A DNA stretch of 27,991 bases from Lachnospiraceae bacterium. GTDB lineage: Bacteria; Bacillota; Clostridia; Lachnospirales; Lachnospiraceae. The notes beneath the pieces were generated by a model. That model saw nothing but the letters and a program-made list of their open reading frames with translations, was not told where the DNA came from and did no database searches. The position numbers and the translations under genes were made by a program. Below, in pieces: positions 14,733 to 22,946 of this stretch (within the stretch, counting starts at the first letter, position 1; each line of letters opens with the position of its first letter). The DNA lies in contig CAAGJU010000254.1 of NCBI GenBank assembly GCA_900770225.1, positions 1 to 27,991 of the forward strand, read 5' to 3'.

Positions 14733-15464
14733 ATGGGAAAATACTTCTTCAGAGAGAGAGCCCGCTTCAGTGAGGTAGACGAGACCGGACACATGACCCC
14801 TTATGCACTGCTGAATAATCTGCAGGACTGCGCGACTTTTCACAGTGAAGACTCCGGCATCGGCATGATGCGCAACAGGCAGCTGGGACAGGCGTGGGTG
14901 ATCACAGACATGCAGCTGAAGATCCTGAATTATCCGGTTTACAATCAGGAGATTACGACGGCAACGTGGACGACAAGGTTTCGCGGTCCGGTCGGGCACC
15001 GGTGCTTTGAGATTACAGGACCGGACGGACAGCTTCTGGCAGCGGCGCGTTCCGAGTGGGTATTCATGGATCTCAGGAACCAGGTGCCTATGAATATTCC
15101 CAGAGAACAGGAAGCCTACGGGCTGAATCCGGATCTTGATGTGACAGTAGATACCGGTAAAAGAAAGGTGCGCCCCCAGGGAACTTGGGAAGAAAAAATG
15201 TCTTTACCGGCTGTATGGGAGTATCTGGACACCAACGGTCATGTGAACAACGCCCAGTATGTGCGTCTGGCGAGAAATTATCTGCCGACCGGCTGGGAGA
15301 TGCATGCCCTGCGGGCGGAATGGAAAAAATCAGCCCTGCTGGGTGATATCCTTGTGCCTTGGGTGCAGACGGATGGCAACGTGGTCTGTGTGAAATTCAC
15401 GGATCAGAAAGACGGCAGTGTATTTTTTATCTGCGAGATGACATGCGAAAAAACAAAGGAATAA
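14733..15464 (+). CDS. Acyl-ACP thioesterase (FatA/FatB-like double hotdog)
   Basis: A 243-residue cytoplasmic enzyme that cleaves acyl-acyl carrier protein to free fatty acid and ACP. Two hotdog domains are visible, about 1-125 and 150-243. The N-terminal one carries the FSEVDETGHMTPYALLN helix region, the C-terminal one the catalytic motif DTNGHVNNAQY (Asp166, Asn168, His170), matching the Asp-Asn-His arrangement of plant FatB. Such single-gene thioesterases are widespread in clostridia. It follows the tRNA terminator closely. GGAG about 11 bp before the ATG is a modest ribosome site. The CvfB gene begins 42 bp downstream, probably on the same transcript. Chain-length preference is not readable. 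Confidence 0.93.
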   Translation: MGKYFFRERARFSEVDETGHMTPYALLNNLQDCATFHSEDSGIGMMRNRQLGQAWVITDMQLKILNYPVYNQEITTATWTTRFRGPVGHRCFEITGPDGQLLAAARSEWVFMDLRNQVPMNIPREQEAYGLNPDLDVTVDTGKRKVRPQGTWEEKMSLPAVWEYLDTNGHVNNAQYVRLARNYLPTGWEMHALRAEWKKSALLGDILVPWVQTDGNVVCVKFTDQKDGSVFFICEMTCEKTKE

Positions 15465-15506
15465 AAAGAGCGGATGAGAGGGAACAGCCCCGCTGCAGGA
15501 GAGGAT

Positions 15507-16358
15507 ATGCTGGAACTTGGAAAGAAACAGACATTAAGAGTATTGAAAACCATGGATTTTGGGGCATATCTGTCTGACGATCCCAAAGCAAGCCGGGATC
15601 AGCAGGTGTTGCTTCCGGCAAAGGAGCTTCCGGACGAATGCGAGATCGGAGATCCGCTGCAGGTATTCGTTTACAGGGATTCAGAAGACAGGATGATCGC
15701 CACGACCCGTGAGCCTGCCCTGACCATCGGCGGAGGAACGGCGCTGCTCACCGTCAAGGACGTGAATCGCGTCGGCGCTTTTCTCGACTGGGGTCTTGAG
15801 AAGGATCTTCTGCTTCCGTATCATGAGCAGACCTATAAGGTAAAAGCCGGCGACAGTGTGCTCTGTGCGCTTTACCTCGACAAGAGCAGCCGGCTCTGCG
15901 CCACGATGAAAGTCTACCATTATCTGCGCACGGACTCTCCTTATAAGAAGGACAGTATCGTGAACGGTCTCGTTTATGAGACGAGTAAAAATTTCGGCAC
16001 GTTCGTGGCTGTGGATGACTGCTACTCGGCTCTTTTTCCCAAAAACAGCGGCAGGCAGGTTTATCAGCCGGGCATGCGGGCGGAATTCCGTGTTTCGCGC
16101 GTTCTGCCTGACGGGAAACTCACGCTGGCATCCAGGGAAAAATCCTATGAGCTGATCAATACCGATGCGGAAGCAGTGTTCTCTGTGATTCAGGACAGGG
16201 GAGGAGAGCTGCCCTTTGATGACAAGGCTTCTCCGGAACTGATCGAGGATACCTTCCACCTGTCGAAGGCTGCCTTCAAGCGCGCCATCGGACATCTGAT
16301 GAAGGAACATCGCGTGGAAAAAGCGGATGGCAGAATCCGTATCAGTCGACCCGACTGA
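15507..16358 (+). CDS. cvfB: CvfB-like S1 RNA-binding protein
   Basis: A 283-residue cytoplasmic RNA-binding protein (YitL/CvfB family). It has serial S1-like beta-barrels: GAYLSD with LLPAKELPD (about 16-40), GAFLDWGLEKDLLLPYHEQT (about 90-110) and FGTFVAVDDCYSALFPKN (about 170-187). A C-terminal winged helix follows, with DDKASPELIEDTFHLSKAAF and RAIGHLMKEH. CvfB influences virulence-factor expression in staphylococci; the molecular role elsewhere is unclear. ATG 15507 is preferred because AGGAGAGG lies just upstream and MLELGKKQTLRV is the usual family start. ATG 15474 would add 11 residues. About 70 bp separate it from dnaE. Confidence 0.92.
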   Translation: MLELGKKQTLRVLKTMDFGAYLSDDPKASRDQQVLLPAKELPDECEIGDPLQVFVYRDSEDRMIATTREPALTIGGGTALLTVKDVNRVGAFLDWGLEKDLLLPYHEQTYKVKAGDSVLCALYLDKSSRLCATMKVYHYLRTDSPYKKDSIVNGLVYETSKNFGTFVAVDDCYSALFPKNSGRQVYQPGMRAEFRVSRVLPDGKLTLASREKSYELINTDAEAVFSVIQDRGGELPFDDKASPELIEDTFHLSKAAFKRAIGHLMKEHRVEKADGRIRISRPD

Positions 16359-16429
16359 CAACCTTTGCTTTTTCAGCGCACGAAAGCTCCGCAGTCGTTA
16401 CAGAAATGCAGGGAGGAGATTTCTTCTTC

Positions 16430-19400
16430 ATGAGCTTTGTACATCTTCACACACATACAGAATATTCGCTCCTCGACGGGTCCAACAAGATCAAAGACTA
16501 TGTGGCCCGTGTGAAGGAGCTCGGCATGAATGCGGCAGCCATCACGGATCACGGCGTGATGTACGGCTGCATTCAGTTTTATAAGGAATGTCTGGCACAG
16601 GGGATCAAACCGATCCTCGGCTGCGAGGTATACGTGGCTCCCGGCTCGCGGTTTGACAAATCCGGATCAGCCGGAGACGAGCGTTATTACCATCTGATCC
16701 TTCTGGCTGAGAACATGACCGGCTATAACAACCTGATCCGCATTGTGTCCAGGGGCTTCACTGAGGGCTTCTATTACAAGCCGCGTGTGGATCTGGAGAT
16801 CCTTGAAAAATATCATGAGGGCATTATCGCTTCGTCGGCCTGCCTTGCCGGCGAGGTCGCCGTCAATCTTGCTGCCCAGCAGTATGAGAAGGCCAAAGAG
16901 GCCGCACTTCGCTATGACCGGATCTTCGGCCATGGTAATTTTTTCCTGGAGCTGCAGGATCACGGTATTCCGCAGCAGCAGATGGTGAATCCGCAGCTGC
17001 TCCGCATGAGCAAAGAGACGGGGATCGAACTCATCTGCACCAACGACTGCCACTATACGCGGGCGGAGGATGCGGATGCGCACGATATCCTTCTCTGCAT
17101 CCAGACGGGAAAAAAGGTTTCTGACACGGACAGGCTCCGCTATGAGGGCGGGCAGTTCTATGTGAAGTCCGAAGAGGAGATGGCTGCGCTCTTTCCCTAT
17201 GCGCCGGAAGCGCTGGAAAATACGCAGAAGATTGCGGACAGGTGCAACGTCGAGATCAAATTCCATGAGCTGAAGCTGCCGCACTATGAGGTGCCGGAGG
17301 GTTATACCTCATGGACCTATCTGAAGCATCTCTGCCGGGAAGGCACAAAGCGGCTCTACGGTTTTGATCCGGGAGATCCGGCACCGGACGAGGAAACAGA
17401 CGGAAATGTCGGCGGCGCAGGGCTGGCGAAATCGGGAGCTGCTGACACGCAGGCAGAATCTGCAGTCGCGCAGAAGCAAGCGGTCATCCGCGAACGTCTC
17501 CGCTACGAACTGAATACCATACACCACATGGGCTACGTGGACTACTTCCTGATCGTATGGGATTATGTGCATTTCGCGAAGGAAGCGGGCATCCCGGTCG
17601 GACCGGGCCGTGGCTCTGCCGCAGGCTCGATCGTCTCCTATACGATGAATATCACTGAACTGGATCCGCTCCGCTATGACCTGCTGTTTGAGCGATTCCT
17701 GAACCCTGAGCGTGTCTCCATGCCTGATATCGACGTGGACTTTGGCTATGAGCGGCGTCAGGAAGTGATCGACTACGTGGTGCGGAAATACGGAAAAGAC
17801 TGCGTCGTTCAGATCGTCACCTTCGGAACGATGGCGGCAAAGAATGCTATCCGCGATGTGGGCCGTGCGCTCGATCTGCCGTATGCCCTCTGCAACGAGA
17901 TCTCGAAGATGGTCCCGAATGAGCTGAACATCACCATCAAAGGGGCACTGGAAGAGAACCGTGAGCTGAAAAAGAGATATGAGGAAGATCAGGAGGTGCA
18001 TCACCTGATCGACATGGCCATGAAGCTGGAGGGGCTGCCGCGCCATACCTCCATGCATGCGGCCGGCGTCGTCATCTCCTCCAAACCGGTCGATGAATTC
18101 GTTCCGCTGCAGACTGCTGTAGACGGAACCGTGACGACACAGTACAACATGACGGAGCTCGAAGAGCTCGGCCTGCTGAAGATGGACTTCCTGGGCCTGC
18201 GCACGCTGACGGTGATCCAGGATGCCGTACAGATGGCCGAGAAGAGGACCGGCCAGAAGATCGATCTCGCCGCCATCGATTACAATGATCCGAAGGTCAT
18301 GAAGATGATCGGAGAGGGAAAGTGCGAGGGCGTTTTCCAGCTCGAGTCTTCGGGCATGAAGAGCTTCATGAAGGAGCTGAAGCCCCAGACACTGGAGGAT
18401 ATCATCGCCGGCGTTGCGCTTTACCGGCCGGGTCCGATGGATTTTATCCCTGATTATATCAAGGGAAAAAATAATCCGGACCTCGTGCACTATGAATGTC
18501 CTGAGGAAAAACCGATCCTCAAGGCCACCTACGGATGCATTGTCTACCAGGAGCAGGTTATGCAGATCGTCCGCTCGCTGGCCGGTTATTCCTATGGCGG
18601 TGCGGATATTCTCCGACGTGCGATGTCAAAAAAGAAAATGCATGTCATGGAGGAGGAACGCCAGACCTTCGTTTACGGAAACGAGGAAAAGGGTATTCCG
18701 GGCTGCGTGAAAAACGGCATCGATGAGAAAACAGCCAACCGGATCTACGACTCCATGATCGACTTCGCCAGATATGCTTTTAACAAGTCCCACGCGGCCT
18801 GCTATGCGGTCGTTTCCTTTCAGACCGCCTGGCTTCGCTATTATTATCCGGTGGAATTCATGGCGGCACTGCTGACATCCGTCATTGACAATCCGGACAA
18901 GTGCGCCCGGTATATGTACGTGTGCCGCGAGATGGGTATTGAGATCCTTCCGCCGGACATCAACCGGAGCTATGCGGCTTTTTCCGTCGAGAACGGGAAG
19001 ATCCGCTTCGGCCTTACGGCCATCAAGGGCGTCGGAAAGCCGGTCATGGATGATATTGTTCTGGAGCGCGACAGGGCCGGGGCCTTTCGCAGCATTCAGG
19101 ATCTCTGCAAGCGGCTGAACGGCCGGTCCATGAACAAGCGCACCATGGAAAATTTCATCAAGGCAGGTGCTCTCGACGGCCTCGGCGGCACGAGAAAGCA
19201 GTTCATGCAGGTATACGGGCTCCTCATGGATCAGGTCAGCCGGGAAAAGAAAGACAACATGGCAGGGCAGATGTCCCTCTTCGACATCATGCCCGCAGAG
19301 GAACGTCAATCCTTTGAGATTCGTCTGCCCGATGTCGGCGAATTCCCGGATGACGAGAAGCTCGCGATGGAAAAGGAAGTGCTCGGCATCTATATCAGCG

Positions 19401-20017
19401 GGCATCCTCTTCGACGCTATGCGGACAAGTGGAAAAAATGCGTCACGGCGGTATCCACGGATTTCCGGCAGGATGAGGATACGGGCCGGCCGCATGTGCA
19501 GGACAATGCGCGTGTCGTCGTTGGCGGTCTGATCACAGAAAAGCAGGTCCGCTACACGGCAAAAAAGGAGGCCATGGCCTACGTCACGCTGGAAGATCTG
19601 CTTGGAACGATCGACGTGATTGTTTTTCCCAGAAGCTTTGAGAAGTTTGGGACAAAGCTGAATGAAGACGCCAGGGTGTTCATCCGGGGGCGGGTATCAG
19701 TGGAAGATGAAAGCGCCGCCAGACTCTTCCTGGAGGATGTCATTCCTTTTTCCGATGTGCCGAGAGAGGTGTGGATCCAGTATCCGGACCTCGCGGCATA
19801 TGAGGCGGATGCTGACGGACAGAAGCAGCTGGCGGAACTGATGACACAGCATCCCGGCAGAGATACGATCGTTATTTTTCTGAAGAAGGAGCGCGCGGTC
19901 AGGAGACTGCCAAAGGGCGCGGACACGCAGAGCGAGAACGGTATTTTTGATGCGCTGCAGCAGATGTTCGGGGAAGAAAACGTGAAGGCGGTGGAGAAAG
20001 GACTTCCCGGGAGATAA
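16430..20017 (+). CDS. dnaE: DNA polymerase III subunit alpha
   Basis: A replicative C-family polymerase of about 1195 residues. The N-terminal PHP domain begins at once with FVHLHTHTEYSLLDG and keeps its His/Asp ligands (ITDHG, NDCHYTR). The palm has the catalytic aspartates PDIDVDF (432-438) and LLKMDFLGLRTL (Asp586). Fingers follow, including GCIVYQEQVMQI and FNKSHAACYA. A helix-hairpin-helix/beta-binding region and an OB fold (about 1020-1100, ARVVVGGLITEKQVRYT) close the protein. This is the DnaE1 type, with no PolC-style exonuclease insertion. About 35 residues of Gly/Ala/Asp/Glu-rich sequence (near 311-350) between PHP and palm look like a linker. ATG 16430 is preferred (GGGAGGAG 11 bp upstream) over ATG 16406, which would add eight residues. 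The dnaE-pfkA order is conserved in Firmicutes. Confidence 0.97.
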   Translation: MSFVHLHTHTEYSLLDGSNKIKDYVARVKELGMNAAAITDHGVMYGCIQFYKECLAQGIKPILGCEVYVAPGSRFDKSGSAGDERYYHLILLAENMTGYNNLIRIVSRGFTEGFYYKPRVDLEILEKYHEGIIASSACLAGEVAVNLAAQQYEKAKEAALRYDRIFGHGNFFLELQDHGIPQQQMVNPQLLRMSKETGIELICTNDCHYTRAEDADAHDILLCIQTGKKVSDTDRLRYEGGQFYVKSEEEMAALFPYAPEALENTQKIADRCNVEIKFHELKLPHYEVPEGYTSWTYLKHLCREGTKRLYGFDPGDPAPDEETDGNVGGAGLAKSGAADTQAESAVAQKQAVIRERLRYELNTIHHMGYVDYFLIVWDYVHFAKEAGIPVGPGRGSAAGSIVSYTMNITELDPLRYDLLFERFLNPERVSMPDIDVDFGYERRQEVIDYVVRKYGKDCVVQIVTFGTMAAKNAIRDVGRALDLPYALCNEISKMVPNELNITIKGALEENRELKKRYEEDQEVHHLIDMAMKLEGLPRHTSMHAAGVVISSKPVDEFVPLQTAVDGTVTTQYNMTELEELGLLKMDFLGLRTLTVIQDAVQMAEKRTGQKIDLAAIDYNDPKVMKMIGEGKCEGVFQLESSGMKSFMKELKPQTLEDIIAGVALYRPGPMDFIPDYIKGKNNPDLVHYECPEEKPILKATYGCIVYQEQVMQIVRSLAGYSYGGADILRRAMSKKKMHVMEEERQTFVYGNEEKGIPGCVKNGIDEKTANRIYDSMIDFARYAFNKSHAACYAVVSFQTAWLRYYYPVEFMAALLTSVIDNPDKCARYMYVCREMGIEILPPDINRSYAAFSVENGKIRFGLTAIKGVGKPVMDDIVLERDRAGAFRSIQDLCKRLNGRSMNKRTMENFIKAGALDGLGGTRKQFMQVYGLLMDQVSREKKDNMAGQMSLFDIMPAEERQSFEIRLPDVGEFPDDEKLAMEKEVLGIYISGHPLRRYADKWKKCVTAVSTDFRQDEDTGRPHVQDNARVVVGGLITEKQVRYTAKKEAMAYVTLEDLLGTIDVIVFPRSFEKFGTKLNEDARVFIRGRVSVEDESAARLFLEDVIPFSDVPREVWIQYPDLAAYEADADGQKQLAELMTQHPGRDTIVIFLKKERAVRRLPKGADTQSENGIFDALQQMFGEENVKAVEKGLPGR

Positions 20018-20177
20018 CACCGCTGAAGACAGCCCTGCAACAGCCATGATGTGGATGATGAAATCTGACACGGTTATCGCATGTATGAATGGCACATATA
20101 CCAACGGATGATGTGCAGGTTGTCGAAAATGCCATATCCGGCCGAAATGTTTGTGTTATATTTTTGTCAACCGCATC
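20018..20177 (+). other. Gap between dnaE and the pfkA promoter
   Basis: No gene is visible. GCACAT (20092-20097) and ATGTGC (20111-20116) could form a 6-bp stem with a 13-nt loop but no T-run follows, so I find no clear terminator for dnaE. TGTCAA (20165-20170) and TTGACA (20178-20183) form a 6-bp inverted repeat over the upstream -35 box. Confidence 0.3.
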
Positions 20178-20206
20178 TTGACATGGAGAAAAAGACAGAT
20201 TTAATA
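20178..20206 (+). promoter_or_regulatory. Upstream promoter of pfkA
   Basis: A perfect -35 TTGACA (20178-20183) is followed after 17 bp by TTAATA (20201-20206), or after 18 bp by TAATAT. The -10 is weak, so this may be minor to the extended -10 promoter 20 bp downstream. Confidence 0.5.
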
Positions 20207-20223
20207 TAAAAACTGATTTTGCA

Positions 20224-20244
20224 TGATATACTAATGACATTAGT
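20224..20244 (+). promoter_or_regulatory. Extended -10 promoter and operator-like palindrome of pfkA
   Basis: TG-A-TATACT (20224-20232) is an extended -10. A 15-bp palindrome, ACTAATG-A-CATTAGT (20230-20244), begins inside the -10 box and covers the expected start site. A repressor bound there would block transcription. A small hairpin GGTTTT/AAAACC (20253-20268) follows in the leader, before the ribosome binding site GGAGG. Confidence 0.6.
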
Positions 20245-20301
20245 TCACCTGTGGTTTTCTGAAAAACCGGAAACAGGGACATTATCCAGTGGAGGCATGT
20301 C

Positions 20302-21297
20302 ATGGCTGAAAATAAGAAAGTAAAAACAATCGGTATCCTTACCAGCGGCGGCGATGCTCCGGGCATGAACGCAGCTGTACGTGCGGCAACGCGCCGGGCC
20401 ATCGGAAAAGGTCTGCAGGTCAAGGGAATCCTTAAAGGCTACGACGGACTGATCAATGACGAGATTATCGATCTCGATGCCAAGTCGGTTTCAGATATCA
20501 TCGGACGCGGCGGCACGATCCTGTATTCAGCGAGATGCGCTGAGATGCGGACGGATGAAGGTATCCGCAAAGCAGTCGACACCTGTAATCGTCACGGAAT
20601 CGACGGCCTAGTGGTCATCGGCGGCGACGGTTCCTTCGCCGGTGCTCAGAAGCTGGCCAATGCCGGCGTCAATGCCATCGGTATTCCCGGAACGATCGAC
20701 CTCGATATCGCCTGCACCGATTACACGATCGGTTTTGATACCGCTGTTAACACGGCTATGGAGGCTATCGATAAGGTCCGTGATACTTCCACATCCCATG
20801 AGAGAGTCAGCATCGTAGAGGTTATGGGCCGCAATGCCGGTTACATTGCACTCTGGTGCGGCATCGCCTCCGGTGCGGAGGATGTGCTTCTTCCTGAGAA
20901 GTATGATTATGATGAGCAGACGATCATCAATCATATCATTGAGACCCGTAAGAAGGGCAAGAAGCATCATATCATTATCAATGCCGAGGGCATCGGCCAT
21001 TCTCAGGCTATGGCAAAGAGAATTGAGGCTGCGACCGGCATCGGAACGAGAGCGACCATCCTCGGACATATGCAGCGTGGCGGCTCCCCGACGGCAAAGG
21101 ATCGTATGTATGCGACCATCATGGGTGCGTATGCCGTTGATCTGCTCCTCGCAGGCAAAAATAAACGTGTCGTTGCCTACAAGAACGGCGAGTTCGTCGA
21201 CTATGACATCAACGAAGCACTGGCTATGACCAAGACCCTCTCCGAGTATGAGGTTGAGCTGGCCAAGACGCTTTCTTATAACTACGTACTTAAGTAA
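20302..21297 (+). CDS. pfkA: ATP-dependent 6-phosphofructokinase
   Basis: Phosphorylates fructose 6-phosphate to fructose 1,6-bisphosphate, the committed step of glycolysis. Its 331 residues match the bacterial ATP-type enzyme. The ATP site motifs are GILTSGGDAPGMN (11-23) and GGDGS (107-111), where the glycine after Asp109 favours ATP over pyrophosphate. The sugar-phosphate site has PGTIDLD (129-135) with catalytic Asp133, MGRNAGYIALW, and LGHMQRGGSPTAKDR near 252-266. The usual Asn after the catalytic Asp (PGTIDND) is Leu here. I recall the same change in other Lachnospiraceae, so it is probably a lineage trait. GGAGG lies 7 bp before the ATG. Confidence 0.97.
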   Translation: MAENKKVKTIGILTSGGDAPGMNAAVRAATRRAIGKGLQVKGILKGYDGLINDEIIDLDAKSVSDIIGRGGTILYSARCAEMRTDEGIRKAVDTCNRHGIDGLVVIGGDGSFAGAQKLANAGVNAIGIPGTIDLDIACTDYTIGFDTAVNTAMEAIDKVRDTSTSHERVSIVEVMGRNAGYIALWCGIASGAEDVLLPEKYDYDEQTIINHIIETRKKGKKHHIIINAEGIGHSQAMAKRIEAATGIGTRATILGHMQRGGSPTAKDRMYATIMGAYAVDLLLAGKNKRVVAYKNGEFVDYDINEALAMTKTLSEYEVELAKTLSYNYVLK

Positions 21298-21304
21298 TGA
21301 TGAC

Positions 21305-21379
21305 GGCAGCATGCCCGGCCATTACCCATCCGCACATCCTGTGAGGGTCGGGCGAATGCCTGTGGCATGTTGCCTTTTT
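21305..21379 (+). terminator. Terminator after pfkA, with a competing inner fold
   Basis: GGCAGCATGCC (21305-21315) pairs with GGCATGTTGCC (21364-21374) with one G-T wobble, directly before TTTTT (21375-21379). The 48-nt interior can fold too: GCCCGGCC (21313-21320) with GGTCGGGC (near 21346-21353) and CACA with TGTG. GCATGCC takes part in both folds, so they exclude each other. A short ATGCC-TGT-GGCAT hairpin is a third option. Confidence 0.7.
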
Positions 21380-21533
21380 CTGTATTGAGTCGTCGTCAGG
21401 CGGTTCTTGAGCGTATGACGCAGCGGAGCGGCAGGTTTCATATATGTTGTGGTATCAATTATGATATGGGGCTGGTAAACCCTGGTGCGTGGATTTATCC
21501 GCTAGTACGGTATTTGAAGCTAAAGGTATATAT
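21380..21533 (+). other. Leader region of the SpoU methyltransferase gene
   Basis: No gene is visible. TATGAT (21460-21465) could be a -10 box but has only TTCATA at -35 distance. I see no other element. Confidence 0.25.
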
Positions 21534-22445
21534 ATGATTACAAGCAGTTCTAATCCGCAGATCAGGCGGGTCATTCAACTGAATACGAAGGCGCGGGCGC
21601 GAAGAGATGAAGCCTGTTTTCCGGCAGAGGGAATCCGGATATTCCGTGAAATTCCGGCTGAACTCCGCAGACAGGTCTACGTATCAGCCACTTTTATGCA
21701 GGATCCTGCGCATCGGCGTCTTCTCCTTGATGAGGGGGTTGCGCTTCCTACGGAGGTCGGGAACACAGATGACAGCGGCAGGAAAATGCAGTGCACCGCC
21801 GAAATGGTGGACGACCGTATTTTCCGTCAGATGTGTGATACGCAGACGCCCCAGGGCATCCTCACCATAGCGTCAATACCGACCTATTCGAGAGAACAGC
21901 TTCTCACCGGTTCTGGTAAGAAAATTGCAAAAAATATCGACGAAAAGCATCCTGAAAAACGTGACAGCGGGCTCTATGAAGAAAACGAGGCACCGCTTGT
22001 TCTTGTACTGGAGGATCTTCAGGATCCGGGAAATGTGGGGACGATCATCCGCACGGCGGAGGGCGCCGGTGTGACCGGCGTTTTTATGAGCGGCCGTACG
22101 GCGGACTGCTTTCAGCCCAAGGTTGTGCGCTCGACGATGGGTTCTATATTCCGCGTACCGATCAGGAGGGAGGCGTCTCTTCCCGAACTGATGAACTGGC
22201 TGAAAGAACGCGGCGTGAGAAGTTTTGCGGCACACCTGTCCGGTAAGAATTCCTACGTGAAGGAAGATTATCGCGGAGGGACTGCATTTCTGATCGGTAA
22301 TGAAGGCAACGGGCTGTCGGATGAACTGACAGCATGTGCAGACGTGCGGATCCGTATTCCCATGGAGGGAAAAGTGGAGTCACTCAATGCAGCTGTTGCA
22401 GCAGCTCTGTTGATGTATGAGGCACATGCACAGCGCCATGATTGA
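21534..22445 (+). CDS. SpoU/TrmH-family RNA 2'-O-methyltransferase
   Basis: A 303-residue SAM-dependent methyltransferase acting on rRNA or tRNA ribose. The N-terminal substrate-binding domain (about 1-110, MITSSSNPQIRRVIQLNTKA start) is followed by a charged linker (about 122-152) longer than usual. The SPOUT catalytic domain has motif 1 EDLQDPGNVGTIIRTAE (160-176, Asn and Arg), motif 2 LIGNEGNGLSDEL and motif 3 RIPMEGKVESLNAAVAAALL, which form the knotted cofactor site. The nearest named groups are RlmB and TsnR-like enzymes, but the target base cannot be decided. ATG 21534 (AAAGG 8 bp upstream) fits the family start. An earlier ATG at 21489 adds 15 unlikely residues. Location after pfkA is a common clostridial order. 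Confidence 0.92.
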   Translation: MITSSSNPQIRRVIQLNTKARARRDEACFPAEGIRIFREIPAELRRQVYVSATFMQDPAHRRLLLDEGVALPTEVGNTDDSGRKMQCTAEMVDDRIFRQMCDTQTPQGILTIASIPTYSREQLLTGSGKKIAKNIDEKHPEKRDSGLYEENEAPLVLVLEDLQDPGNVGTIIRTAEGAGVTGVFMSGRTADCFQPKVVRSTMGSIFRVPIRREASLPELMNWLKERGVRSFAAHLSGKNSYVKEDYRGGTAFLIGNEGNGLSDELTACADVRIRIPMEGKVESLNAAVAAALLMYEAHAQRHD

Positions 22446-22501
22446 ACCAAAGCGTCATGGACGCAGGAGATATTTTTTCTATGCAAAGGGGGAATGAGGC
22501 A

Positions 22502-22636
22502 ATGAAAAAGAAGTGGTTTGTTTCAAAAGCAGCAGCGGTGACACATGGCGTCAACAAGGATACTTTTGGAGTGGGCAGGAATACAACACGCGGCGATGCG
22601 ATTACGTTTATTTTCAGAACTATGTTATACAACTAA
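22502..22636 (+). pseudogene. 44-codon ORF resembling a stranded half SLH motif
   Basis: The short peptide keeps the signature of the second half of an S-layer homology repeat: KWFV at 4-7, VTHGVNKDTF (13-22), then TTRGDAITFIFR (28-39). The usual pattern is KWAVxxGITxGTxxTTFxPNxxxTRxxxVTFLxR, here with two extra residues in the first loop. A ribosome site AAGGGGG lies 10 bp before the ATG, and a strong terminator follows 45 bp after the stop. Real SLH proteins carry two or three full repeats plus a signal peptide and a large surface domain, all missing here. I read it as the 3' end of a deleted surface-protein gene, possibly still expressed. It could instead be an unrelated small peptide. Confidence 0.45.
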
Positions 22637-22681
22637 ACCAACTCGGTTTGCTTTACGTGTGACATTCCAGCGTTAACGGAG

Positions 22682-22742
22682 AATTCCGCAGAAACCATCC
22701 ATTTCGAAAAACGATCGGATGATTTTCTGCGGAATTTTTTTT
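22682..22742 (+). terminator. Rho-independent terminator
   Basis: AATTCCGCAGAAA (22682-22694) pairs perfectly with TTTCTGCGGAATT (22724-22736), with ATCC/GGAT possible inside the loop, and runs into T8 (22735-22742). It is the strongest terminator in the window and ends the methyltransferase/SLH-remnant transcript. Confidence 0.9.
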
Positions 22743-22917
22743 GCGTATTTTTTGATCCATATTCTTTTTTATTATTCGTTTTACATCCTGTTCAAATTGT
22801 TACATTGTCTGAAAAAACTAAATGTGGTAGATGCGTGCTAATATAACCACATGATGCCGTGAAAAATGGGAAAAGAACCGGAGAATCACTGCCAAAGTGG
22901 GTGATGAGTGGATGGTA
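22743..22917 (+). other. Gap upstream of the SleB-type hydrolase promoter
   Basis: No gene is visible. The first part is AT-rich. The 11-mer GTGGGTGATGA (22897-22907) just before the -35 box also occurs at 48-58 near the GntR promoter, which is within chance expectation. Confidence 0.3.
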
Positions 22918-22946
22918 TTGACACACAGGTATATACATGCTATAAT
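22918..22946 (+). promoter_or_regulatory. Consensus sigma-A promoter of the SH3/SleB gene
   Basis: TTGACA (22918-22923) and TATAAT (22941-22946) are both perfect, with 17 bp between them. The leader of about 100 nt holds a direct repeat CGTAACA (22953-22959, 22963-22969), the palindrome TTTTGCAAAA (22971-22980) and a TTACAT/ATGTAA hairpin. Such a strong promoter with repeats at the start site suggests regulation. Confidence 0.9.

Noticed and set aside
22452..22474. Terminator directly after the SpoU methyltransferase gene
   Set aside because: GCGTC/GACGC is only 5 bp and is 10 bases from the T-run; the strong terminator at 22682-22742 is the better candidate.
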